This document shows, in pieces, positions 1 through 6,851 of a DNA stretch of 14,491 bases; the first letter of the stretch is position 1, and every line of letters starts with the position of its first letter. Both the position numbers and the translations under genes were made by a program. The notes under the pieces are model-generated. The model did not search any database and was not told the origin of the DNA. It saw nothing but the letters and a program-made list of their open reading frames with translations. This DNA comes from Bacteroidia bacterium. Its GTDB lineage: Bacteria > Bacteroidota > Bacteroidia > Bacteroidales > Dysgonomonadaceae. Location of the stretch: contig JAUNRY010000026.1 in assembly GCA_030539475.1 (NCBI GenBank), positions 1-14,491 of the forward strand. The letters run 5' to 3'.

Positions 1-860
1 GCACCCAAGCCCAGTTTTTCGGACGCTGCTTTCAGCTTCTCTTCCATTTCCGTATCGCGAAAGGCTTGCCCGAACTCATTGCCTTCGGTAGGTAGGTTAT
101 CGTAATACTTGGTTGATGCCAGTTTTACGGTTTTTAAATTCGATTCGGCCGATGTGCCGCCGATTACAAACGCCAAGTGGTAAGGCGGACACGCGGCTGT
201 TCCCAGCGATTTCATTTTCTCGGTCAGATAAGCCTCCAATTTGTCGGGAGTGAGCAACGCTTTGGTTTCCTGATAGAGATAGGTTTTATTGGCCGACCCG
301 CCGCCTTTTGCAACGCAAAGAAACTTGTATTCATTGCCTTGCACGGCGTATAAATCTATTTGCGCCGGCAAGTTGCAGCCGGTGTTTACTTCGTCGTACA
401 TATTGAGCGGCGCGTTTTGCGAATAGCGCAGGTTTTCGTTCACAAACGTGTTGTAAACACCGCGTGAGAGCGCTTCTTCATCGTTTCCTTCCGTCCATAC
501 CTGTTGTCCTTTCTTTCCCATAATTATCGCCGTGCCCGTATCCTGACAGAAAGGGAGCACTCCTTTTGCCGATATTTCGGAATTTCTCAGGAAAGTGAGC
601 GCCACGTATTTATCGTTGTCGCTCGCTTCGGGATCAGTAAGGATTTTCGCTACCTGCTCCTGATGCTCGGGGCGAAGCAGAAATTCCACATCGCGAAAAG
701 CGGTTTGCGCCATCAGCGTAAGCCCTTCTTGCGAAACTTTCAGAATTTCTTTTCCTTCAAATTCCGCAACCGATACGTGGTCTTTGGTTAATAGATAATA
801 CTCCGTTTTGTCTTCCGACAGGGGAAACGGATCTTGATAATGAAATGGTTTTGTTGCCAT
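1..860 (-). CDS. fum: Class I (iron-sulphur) fumarate hydratase, C-terminal part outside window
   Basis: Interconverts fumarate and L-malate in the cytoplasm (TCA cycle, or its reductive branch in anaerobes). The reading frame starts at the ATG complementary to 858-860 and is open to the window edge, giving 286 residues of a protein that is usually about 540-550 long. The start reads MATKPFHYQDPFPLSEDKTE. FCQDTGT carries C105 and GTAACPPYHLA carries C224, which match in motif and numbering two of the three [4Fe-4S] ligands known from E. coli FumA. The third ligand and the C-terminal beta domain lie beyond position 1. SANKTYL at about 189-195 and FVIGGTSAE at about 231-239 are also typical of the family. 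The gene has its own promoter and is probably monocistronic at its 5' end. The truncation comes from the window boundary and is not a mutation. L-tartrate dehydratase is related, but the single-chain layout and length fit fumarase better. Confidence 0.93.
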   Translation of the reverse strand, partial: MATKPFHYQDPFPLSEDKTEYYLLTKDHVSVAEFEGKEILKVSQEGLTLMAQTAFRDVEFLLRPEHQEQVAKILTDPEASDNDKYVALTFLRNSEISAKGVLPFCQDTGTAIIMGKKGQQVWTEGNDEEALSRGVYNTFVNENLRYSQNAPLNMYDEVNTGCNLPAQIDLYAVQGNEYKFLCVAKGGGSANKTYLYQETKALLTPDKLEAYLTEKMKSLGTAACPPYHLAFVIGGTSAESNLKTVKLASTKYYDNLPTEGNEFGQAFRDTEMEEKLKAASEKLGLG

Positions 861-955
861 AGAATGTATAGAATATTTTTTATTTAAATTTTATTCGGGT
901 TTATAGTATTCCCGTCCGGAGTTTTTTGAAACTTCCGAATCCAAAAAACCTAAGG

Positions 956-987
956 CAAAGATAAGGATTTTATTTATTTCCCACAAA
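956..987 (-). promoter_or_regulatory. Bacteroidota-type promoter for the fumarase gene
   Basis: On the minus strand a TATCTTTG element (963 down to 956) matches the Bacteroidota -7 consensus TAnnTTTG. A TTTG (987 down to 984) lies 20 bases upstream, at the spacing expected for the -33 element. Transcription would begin near 949 and leave a leader of roughly 90 nt before the fumarase ATG at 860. Both boxes and the spacing are read directly. Activity is inferred. Confidence 0.55.
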
Positions 988-994
988 GTAAGGA

Positions 995-1007
995 AAGGCT
1001 ACGCCTT
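995..1007. repeat. Short hairpin AAGGC-TAC-GCCTT
   Basis: A 5-bp perfect stem closes a three-base loop, just downstream of the lipoprotein stop codon and upstream of the fumarase promoter. It has no T-run after it on the minus strand, so it is a weak candidate for an intrinsic terminator. Its form (4-8 bp stem, three-base loop) resembles the hairpins at the right end of the window. It may be a solitary copy of the same class of repeat, or chance. Confidence 0.35.
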
Positions 1008-1014
1008 GCTATTC

Positions 1015-1620
1015 TCAATTTTTTCCTTTGAAAAAATTAATGTTGTCCACACTTACATCAAAACGGCCGTTGTTGATGGAAACCGGTTCATTGCCTATGG
1101 CGGCTTTCATCGAAAATGTTCCCGAGAGTACAACTTTTTTTTCTTCTTTATCAACAAGCAGTTTTTGCGCGCGTTTCACACTCAATTCGCCTTCCATAAC
1201 ATTCAAAGTATCGATTTTTTTGTCTTGGAGAAAGGTAACGATAATTTCTTCATCCACAAGAGAGAATGTTTTTTTGTCGAGTGAGAGCAAATCGAAGAAA
1301 TTGTTCGGTTGATAATTGAGAAGATGGAACGTGAGCGTGGCTTCTTCGTTTTTCGATTGAAGTTTCCCTGTGAAAGCTATTTGGCAGGTATCCGGCTTTA
1401 CGGTTACTTTTACAGGCATCAAATAGTTATCAGACACGAAAGGTGTTCTGTCGAAATATGCGCCAAACGTGTTGTAGCCCCATTCGGAATAAATGGGCAA
1501 GCCGGGATGAGCGTCGTCGTGAATAAAAATGGAGGAGCTTAACCTGAAATCGTCGGATTGGCTGCAAGCCGAAAAAATGAGCACGAGGCAAACCATTGCC
1601 GGAAAAATATAATGTTTCAT
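1015..1620 (-). CDS. Small putative lipoprotein, unknown function
   Basis: A 201-residue protein that I do not recognise beyond its export signal. MKHYIFPAMVCLVLIFSAC is a short lipoprotein signal peptide ending in the lipobox FSAC, so C19 would be lipidated. The mature end, CSQSDD, is acidic like the lipoprotein export signals described for some Bacteroidota, which would suggest surface exposure. That is an inference. The rest is predicted mainly beta (alternating stretches such as VKVTVKPDTCQIAFTGKL and VVLSGTFSMKA), with no catalytic motif that I can identify. The C-terminal NNGRFDVSVDNINFF resembles the end of small Bacteroidota lipoproteins of a DUF type, but I cannot name the family. 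It begins 21 bp after the stop of the beta-barrel gene upstream and is probably cotranscribed with it. Confidence 0.75.
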   Translation of the reverse strand: MKHYIFPAMVCLVLIFSACSQSDDFRLSSSIFIHDDAHPGLPIYSEWGYNTFGAYFDRTPFVSDNYLMPVKVTVKPDTCQIAFTGKLQSKNEEATLTFHLLNYQPNNFFDLLSLDKKTFSLVDEEIIVTFLQDKKIDTLNVMEGELSVKRAQKLLVDKEEKKVVLSGTFSMKAAIGNEPVSINNGRFDVSVDNINFFKGKN

Positions 1621-1641
1621 TGTTGTTAATCTTTAATGCGG

Positions 1642-2436
1642 TTAAAAAATCAAATTCACGGGAAATTGCACGGAAAACTGGAAGCCCGAAAAAACGGTTG
1701 GCGTTGTCAAACTAAAATTATTGTTCGTTTGAATTTTTGAAGGAAAAGTCAATTCAATGCTGAACTGCCTCCCGTTTCGGGCGGTCAGTTGCGCTCCTAT
1801 TGCCGAATAAAGCGTGGCGTAAGTTGAATTTGTTTCGGGATTAATGCTGTTGAGAAGCTCTTTTTCGTGTACTTGCATTTTAGGCGACTCGAAGCGAACT
1901 TCCTGCTTGTCATAAACTTTGGTACCGATTTCAGCACCTACTTTAAAAAATCCGGCGAGCAGAGAATTTCCCGAAAAAATCCGACGCCGGAGCAAATTAT
2001 AACTTACTTCGAGCGGAATGCTCAGGTATCCCGCTTTTTCATCAATGGATGTAATTTTGTAATACTCAATCGCCTCGGTGTTATTGGTACGCAAAAAAAC
2101 GCTGCTGTTTTCCCTTTCACTGCCAATGCCGCCGTAAAACATCGTCATGCGCACTCCCGAATATACATTTAGCCTGTCGTTAAAAAACGAAACTTGAGGC
2201 TTAATGCCAACAAACGTGTAATTACTTCCGAAAAAAGAGTTGTTGTTGTAGGGATAATTTACGTGGTAACCGTAATCGTAAAAATTCACATCCTGACGAA
2301 TGTTCCACGTTTCTTTAAGTTCACTCTCTACAAATCCGCTGCCCACCTCGGCGCCGATTCTGAAAATTGGTTTACGTTGCGCATAAGTTACTGAAACAAA
2401 GCATACAGACAGCAACAGCACACAAATTGTTTTCAT
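1642..2436 (-). CDS. Outer-membrane beta-barrel protein, unknown function
   Basis: A 264-residue secreted protein starting MKTICVLLLSVCFVSVTYAQ, a standard signal peptide with probable cleavage after TYA or TYAQ. The mature part alternates amphipathic beta strands (FRIGAEVGSG, YTFVGIKPQVSFF, LNVYSGVRMTMFYGG, GYLSIPLEVSYNLL, FFKVGAEIGTKVY, YSAIGAQLTA, FSIELTFP, GFQFSVQFPVNLIF). It ends in a terminal phenylalanine, the usual BAM-recognition ending of outer-membrane barrels. The size and about 10 strands suggest an OmpW/OMP_b-brl-like small barrel. I chose the ATG at 2436. The frame can be extended three codons to a GTG at 2445, but that would put extra residues before the lysine of a normal signal peptide. 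It is first in a probable two-gene unit with the lipoprotein downstream. I found no clear -7 box in its upstream region. Confidence 0.78.
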   Translation of the reverse strand: MKTICVLLLSVCFVSVTYAQRKPIFRIGAEVGSGFVESELKETWNIRQDVNFYDYGYHVNYPYNNNSFFGSNYTFVGIKPQVSFFNDRLNVYSGVRMTMFYGGIGSERENSSVFLRTNNTEAIEYYKITSIDEKAGYLSIPLEVSYNLLRRRIFSGNSLLAGFFKVGAEIGTKVYDKQEVRFESPKMQVHEKELLNSINPETNSTYATLYSAIGAQLTARNGRQFSIELTFPSKIQTNNNFSLTTPTVFSGFQFSVQFPVNLIF

Positions 2437-2540
2437 AAAAATCACAATAATTGGGTTAATAAATTGCAGGCTTTATTATATAGATGAAATTTCCGGAAAA
2501 ACGCTGCATCGAAAACAAAAAATCTTTCCGGCGCCCACTC

Positions 2541-2561
2541 TATTTATACCCATTATAAATA
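2541..2561. promoter_or_regulatory. AT-rich 8-5-8 inverted repeat upstream of feoAB, candidate operator
   Basis: TATTTATA (2541-2548) and TATAAATA (2554-2561) are exact reverse complements separated by CCCAT. The dyad lies about 40-60 bases before the proposed -7 element of feoAB and inside the 196-bp divergent region shared with the beta-barrel gene. Its size (21 bp) and AT-richness are what one expects of a Fur-type or DtxR-type operator, but it does not match the E. coli Fur consensus. Regulation by iron is inferred from position only. Confidence 0.35.
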
Positions 2562-2599
2562 ATATACCTTAAAATCTCGCTTTTTAGGCAAAAAATGTG

Positions 2600-2607
2600 T
2601 TCCTTTG
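2600..2607 (+). promoter_or_regulatory. Probable -7 element for the feoAB operon
   Basis: TTCCTTTG followed by CAGC is a near match to the Bacteroidota -7 box TAnnTTTG (T for A at position 2). A convincing -33 TTTG at the usual 19-21 bases is not visible. Transcription would start near 2613, about 20 nt before the feoAB ATG. This also argues against a GTG start at 2597, because the promoter would then lie inside the gene. Confidence 0.4.
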
Positions 2608-2632
2608 CAGCAGCAAAAGAGATTGTGCTATT

Positions 2633-5113
2633 ATGCGATTATCAGAACTACAAACAGGCGACAAAGCTTTCATAATAAAAGTGAACGGCTCGGGAGCGTT
2701 TCGCAAACGCATCCTCGAAATGGGATTCGTGCGCGGACAGGAAGTGAAATCGATACTGAATGCGCCGCTGAAAGACCCCATCAAGTACGGAATTATGGAA
2801 TACGAAGTTTCGTTGCGCCGGAGCGAAGCGGTGATGATTGAAATTTCGAAGCTAAAGGAAGATGTGGTTTATGAATCAAACGATGCCGATTTCGATGAAA
2901 TTGACGAGGAAATTCAGGATACGGACGCTGCCGATCAACAACGCCAAAACGAAAATCTTCATAAAAACGGCCACACAAAAACCATTCGTGTAGCGCTGGT
3001 GGGAAATCCCAACGCGGGAAAAACGTCTATTTTCAACCTGGCATCCGGTGCGCACGAGCATGTGGGCAATTACAGCGGCGTAACCGTTGACGCTAAGCAG
3101 GGAACCCTTCGCCACAACGGATACAAGTTTATTCTTACCGACCTTCCGGGAACCTACTCCCTGTCGGCCTATTCTCCCGAAGAGCTATACGTGAGAAAAT
3201 ACATTTTTGAGGAAAAGCCCGATGTCATCATCAACGTGGTATCCTCATCGGCGCTGGAACGAAACCTGTACCTCACAACCGAGCTTATCGAGCTGGAAAA
3301 GCCCATGGTGGTAGCCCTCAACATGTACGACGAACTTGAAAAAAGCGGCCGCACTTTCAACCATCAATCGCTGTCGGAGATGCTGAATGTTCCCATTATT
3401 CCCACCGTGGGAAAAAAAGGATTCGGCATTCCCCAGTTGCTGGAAAACGTTATCCGTATTTACGAATCGGAAGACACGCCGCACAGCGTAAAAATACCTT
3501 ATGGGCGGGTATTGGAAAAATCCATCGGCATTATGTGCCGCGATATGTCGGCAAACGGTTTCTCCCGGATGAACATGCCTAAGCGATACATCGGCGTGAA
3601 ATTACTGGAAGGCGACAGCGAAGTGGAAAAAGCCACCGCCCTGCACGATAAGAGCAAGGAACTGATAGCACGGCGAGATAAAGAACGCGACTACATAGAA
3701 AAACTGCTGAAAGAAGACCCCGAATCGGCTTTCACCAACGCCCGCTACGGATTTATTGCCGGCGCACTGAAAGAAACACTGAGCGAAAAAACCACCCTCG
3801 AAGACAAAACCACCGTCATCGATTCCATTCTGACGAATAAATACCTGGGGCTACCGCTCTTCTTTGTTTTCCTGTGGATTATGTTCGAAGCCACGTTCCG
3901 TCTGGGCGCCTATCCCATGGAATGGATTGAATGGGCGGTGGCTGAACTTGGAAATTTAATCCGAGGCAACATGGCCGAAGGCCCGCTCAAAGACTTGCTG
4001 GTCGATGGCGTTATCGGCGGCGTGGGCGGCGTAATTGTCTTTTTGCCCAATATTGTAATTTTGTACGCGTTCATTGCATTCATGGAAGATTCGGGCTACA
4101 TGTCGCGCGCGGCTTTCATCATGGATAAGCTGATGCACAACATAGGCCTGCACGGCAAATCGTTTATCCCGCTCATTATGGGCTTTGGCTGCAACGTGCC
4201 CGCCGTAATGGCCACGCGCACCATAGAAAGCCGCAGCACCCGTATGATAACCATGCTCATTGTGCCGTTTATGTCGTGCAGCGCGCGCTTGCCGGTTTAT
4301 ATCTTGTTTGTGAGCGCATTTTTCTCGCGAAACGGCAGTTTTGTGATGCTCGGATTGTACGCGGTTGGAATTGTCATAGCCATTCTCACGGCGCTAATGC
4401 TGCGCAAGCAATTTTTCACCCAGGAAGATTCGCCTTTCGTGATGGAATTGCCGCCTTACCGCATGCCTACGTTTAAATCGGTGATTATTCACATGTGGGA
4501 ACGCGCCAAGCAATATTTGCTGAAAATGGGCGGCCCCATTCTCATAGCTTCCATAATTATTTGGTTTTTGGGATATTTCCCCAACAATCAGGAGCGCGAA
4601 ACCGCTTTCGACAATCGGATAGCGCAAATTGAAAACCTGCCGGCAGGCGATGAAGAAAAAGCCGAAATGATTGCTGGCGTGGAACACGAAAGAAATACAG
4701 AGCATCAAGTCAATTCCTATATCGGAAGAATCGGACGCTTCATGGAGCCGGTAATGCGGCCGTTGGGTTTCGACTGGAAAATATCGGTCAGCATATTGTC
4801 GGGAATGGCGGCGAAAGAAATCGTAATCAGCACCATGGGAGTGCTTTATACGGGCGACAGCGAAGACCAGCAATCGCTTCAAACCCGGTTGCAGTCTGAA
4901 ACGCACGCCGATGGTTCGCCCGTTTTCACACCGCTGGTGGTTATCGGATTCTTGCTGTTCATTCTTATTTATTTCCCCTGCATAGCCACCATTGTTGCCA
5001 TAAAAGAAGAATCTCACTCGTGGCGATGGGCGCTTTTCAGCGTATTTTATTCCACCGGATTGGCGTGGCTGTTGGCATTTTTGGTGTATCAGGTAGGGAG
5101 TTTGATTGGATAA
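2633..5113 (+). CDS. feoAB: FeoA-FeoB fusion, ferrous iron transporter
   Basis: An inner-membrane Fe(II) transporter with a GTPase domain, 826 residues. Residues 1 to about 72 are a FeoA-type SH3-like domain (MRLSELQTGDKAFIIKVNGS, then FRKRILEMGF). About 75-115 is a charged, acidic linker. The G domain follows with G1 GNPNAGKT (124-131), G2 within NYSGVT (146-151), G3 DLPG (170-173) and G4 NMYD (230-233). The helical NFeoB region reaches about 400. From about 405 come the FeoB Gate/core membrane segments, with GFGCNVPA (C520), FMSCSARLP (C549) and AKEIVIS conserved. The FeoA-FeoB fusion is common in Bacteroidota. The ATG at 2633 is preferred because the FeoA domain begins there and the upstream GTG-initiated extension overlaps the promoter. 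No lesion is seen. It is the first gene of a run continuing with a permease and the small Cys-rich protein. Confidence 0.97.
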   Translation: MRLSELQTGDKAFIIKVNGSGAFRKRILEMGFVRGQEVKSILNAPLKDPIKYGIMEYEVSLRRSEAVMIEISKLKEDVVYESNDADFDEIDEEIQDTDAADQQRQNENLHKNGHTKTIRVALVGNPNAGKTSIFNLASGAHEHVGNYSGVTVDAKQGTLRHNGYKFILTDLPGTYSLSAYSPEELYVRKYIFEEKPDVIINVVSSSALERNLYLTTELIELEKPMVVALNMYDELEKSGRTFNHQSLSEMLNVPIIPTVGKKGFGIPQLLENVIRIYESEDTPHSVKIPYGRVLEKSIGIMCRDMSANGFSRMNMPKRYIGVKLLEGDSEVEKATALHDKSKELIARRDKERDYIEKLLKEDPESAFTNARYGFIAGALKETLSEKTTLEDKTTVIDSILTNKYLGLPLFFVFLWIMFEATFRLGAYPMEWIEWAVAELGNLIRGNMAEGPLKDLLVDGVIGGVGGVIVFLPNIVILYAFIAFMEDSGYMSRAAFIMDKLMHNIGLHGKSFIPLIMGFGCNVPAVMATRTIESRSTRMITMLIVPFMSCSARLPVYILFVSAFFSRNGSFVMLGLYAVGIVIAILTALMLRKQFFTQEDSPFVMELPPYRMPTFKSVIIHMWERAKQYLLKMGGPILIASIIIWFLGYFPNNQERETAFDNRIAQIENLPAGDEEKAEMIAGVEHERNTEHQVNSYIGRIGRFMEPVMRPLGFDWKISVSILSGMAAKEIVISTMGVLYTGDSEDQQSLQTRLQSETHADGSPVFTPLVVIGFLLFILIYFPCIATIVAIKEESHSWRWALFSVFYSTGLAWLLAFLVYQVGSLIG

Positions 5114-5125
5114 ATGGTTTTTTAA

Positions 5126-6382
5126 ATGAAAGAATCAAACAAAGAACTTTTACGTGCCCTAACATTAAAAGACGCCGTAGGCGTGGGGTTGGGCGCGATT
5201 ATCGGCGCCGGCATTTTTGTGGTTACGGGCGTAGCGGCCGGAGTATCGGGGCCGGCTTTTTTGGCGGGATTGATTGTGGCGGGAATAATCGCGACTTTCA
5301 ATGCTTTGAGTTCCGCTCAACTGGCGGGCGTTTATCCGCATTCCGGCGGAACTTACGAATACGGATACAGGTTATTGAATCCCGCTTTCGGTTTTTCGGC
5401 AGGATGGATGTTTTTGCTCAGCAAGTTATCCGCCGCCGGCGTTGTAGCAATTGGGTTCGGGAGTTATTTTTATCAGTTGGCGCCGGTGGGTTCGCCGCTG
5501 GCAATTTCAATTGCCGCGGTTTTGTTACTTACAATTGCCAACTATTTTGGAATTAAAAAAGCCGGAACGCTCAACCTGATAATAGTGAGCGTAACGCTGC
5601 TTTCACTTATTTACCTGGTTTTTAGCGGCATTCCGGCAGCAAGTGCAGAGAATTTCAAACCGTTTGCTCCGTTCGGAATTTCGGGAATTGCGGAAGCCTC
5701 CGCGTTATTGTTTTTCGCCTTTACCGGTTACGCCAGAATCGCCACCCTTGCCGAGGAAGTACGGAAACCCGAAAAAACAATTCCCCGCGCTGTCATTATC
5801 ACCATAATAACCGCCATTGTTCTTTACGCGGCGGTTTCTGTTGTCGCCGTAGGCGTTATTGGCGCGGAAAGCATGGCGGCGAGTAAATCTCCGCTGCAGG
5901 TTGTGGCGGAAGCCCTCTCCGCGCCCGCCGTAAAAACAGTTACAACCATAGGGGCATCCACCGCCATGCTGGGCGTGCTGTTGAGCCAGATTCTGGGAAT
6001 CAGCCGGATGATGCTGGCTATGGGACGGAGAAACGATCTCCCGACTTTTTTTCAGTCCATTCACCGCACCCACAGGGTTCCGCATATCGGAATAATTATT
6101 ACGGGCGCAATTATTTTGCTGCTAACGGTAATCGGCAGCTTCGAATTTATAGTCAGGGCGGCATCGTTTACCATACTCTTGTATTACAGCGTAACCAATA
6201 TTGCCGCACTGAAACAACCCCGAAACGAGCAGATTTACGGAAAAGCAATACCGGTTTTGGGATTGGCAGGATGCGTTCTGATGTCGGTTTCCTTGCCGTT
6301 GAATGTTATAATAACGGGATTAGGGTTGCTTCTTGCAGGTTTTTTGTTGCGGTTTCTTTTTCACAAATTAACACCGGCTTAA
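5126..6382 (+). CDS. APC-superfamily amino-acid permease
   Basis: A 418-residue polytopic membrane protein of the amino acid-polyamine-organocation family. TM1 carries the substrate-binding signature GLGAIIGAGIFVVTG (about residues 22-36). TM2-TM3 follow, with SAQLAGVYPHSGGTYEYGY (about 63-81), the conserved loop of this family. FAFTGYARIATLAEEVRKPEKTIPRA (about 196-221) is the characteristic TM6 and following cytoplasmic loop, where the acidic pair before RKPEK is typical. About 12 membrane segments can be counted. Substrate cannot be told from sequence; it is probably an amino acid taken up by proton symport or exchange. The start is the ATG 12 bp after the feoAB stop, and only 3 bp separate its stop from the next gene, so it is almost certainly cotranscribed with the Feo genes. 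It lies where the FeoB-associated gene would be expected. Confidence 0.9.
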   Translation: MKESNKELLRALTLKDAVGVGLGAIIGAGIFVVTGVAAGVSGPAFLAGLIVAGIIATFNALSSAQLAGVYPHSGGTYEYGYRLLNPAFGFSAGWMFLLSKLSAAGVVAIGFGSYFYQLAPVGSPLAISIAAVLLLTIANYFGIKKAGTLNLIIVSVTLLSLIYLVFSGIPAASAENFKPFAPFGISGIAEASALLFFAFTGYARIATLAEEVRKPEKTIPRAVIITIITAIVLYAAVSVVAVGVIGAESMAASKSPLQVVAEALSAPAVKTVTTIGASTAMLGVLLSQILGISRMMLAMGRRNDLPTFFQSIHRTHRVPHIGIIITGAIILLLTVIGSFEFIVRAASFTILLYYSVTNIAALKQPRNEQIYGKAIPVLGLAGCVLMSVSLPLNVIITGLGLLLAGFLLRFLFHKLTPA

Positions 6383-6385
6383 ATT

Positions 6386-6547
6386 ATGAGTTTACAATTA
6401 TTGATAGTTATCATCATCGGCATTGTTGTCGCCATCGTGATTATTCGCGGAATTTACCGCTTCTTTTTCGTGAAAAAGGAAACGGGATTTTGTGGCGGAT
6501 GCAAGGCTTGTGAATTTCATCCCGAAAATATGCCTAAAACAAAATGA
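6386..6547 (+). CDS. FeoB-associated Cys-rich membrane protein, 53 aa
   Basis: A very small gene encoding 53 residues. Residues 4-20 (QLLIVIIIGIVVAIVII) form a single hydrophobic membrane segment. It is followed by basic and aromatic residues (RGIYRFFFVKK) and then the cysteine cluster CGGCKAC (C36, C39, C42) in a short C-terminal tail ending MPKTK. This organisation is that of the FeoB-associated Cys-rich membrane proteins encoded next to feoB in Bacteroidota and Firmicutes. Their role is thought to be analogous to FeoC or an iron-handling accessory, but it is not proven. The ATG is 3 bp after the permease stop, giving tight translational coupling. The three Cys could bind iron or an Fe-S cluster; that is inference. 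Confidence 0.85.
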   Translation: MSLQLLIVIIIGIVVAIVIIRGIYRFFFVKKETGFCGGCKACEFHPENMPKTK

Positions 6548-6851
6548 AAACAGCGCTACCGTGCCGCCATTGTTTTCAACAAGCTAATCCAACGCGCAGC
6601 TTACCCTGCATGGGTCGGGAACAACGTTTGGCGGAGCCAAATAAATTTCTATTTCGCGGCGTTAGGACATTTTTCGGATATTCATTTTTTTTGATTTTTT
6701 GTCCCCGGCAAACATTTAGCTCTATTTTCTTGTTTTATTTTTAGGTTCTGCAACCGTTGATAAAAGGCATCAGACGCCGGACATCAAATTTCAGGCTACT
6801 GGATTGCTCTGTCTCCTTACACATTTAACACTTACAAAAATCAAAAAAAAT
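6548..6851. other. Non-coding gap between the feo operon and the aeRF1-like gene
   Basis: 304 bases with no supported gene. A 66-codon frame overlapping the end of the previous gene (6544-6744) has no family character and a low-complexity Phe-rich end, so I do not accept it. The middle is strongly T-rich (about 6680-6745). A weak 4-bp hairpin ACCC-TGCAT-GGGT lies at 6603-6615 without a following T-run. I see no convincing terminator or -33/-7 pair. The promoter of the next gene should be here, but I cannot place it. Confidence 0.6.

Noticed and set aside
504..791. 95-codon plus-strand frame within the fumarase gene
   Set aside because: The minus-strand frame encodes a clear fumarase with conserved Fe-S cysteines across the same bases.
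2490..2499. TTTCCGGAAA palindrome upstream of the beta-barrel gene
   Set aside because: Only 10 bp, no second matching copy as an operator pair, and no recognised promoter next to it.
2597..2632. A 12-codon N-terminal extension of FeoAB from a GTG start
   Set aside because: It overlaps the probable -7 element TTCCTTTG at 2600-2607, and the FeoA domain begins cleanly at the ATG at 2633.
4394..5017. 207-codon minus-strand frame inside feoAB
   Set aside because: Antisense shadow of the FeoB membrane domain, His/Arg/Phe-rich in the way expected of such shadows.
5114..5125. A three-codon ATG-GTT-TTT-TAA frame exactly filling the gap between feoAB and the permease
   Set aside because: It could aid re-initiation, but a 12-base coincidence in AT-rich DNA is not evidence.
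6544..6744. 66-codon frame overlapping the end of the Cys-rich gene, with a CRHC motif
   Set aside because: The sequence is low complexity towards its Phe-rich end, has no family resemblance and runs through T-rich intergenic DNA.
6804..6851. Upstream TTG start for the aeRF1-like gene
   Set aside because: The added 16 residues have no family character; the ATG at 6852 follows an A-rich leader and starts the conserved region.
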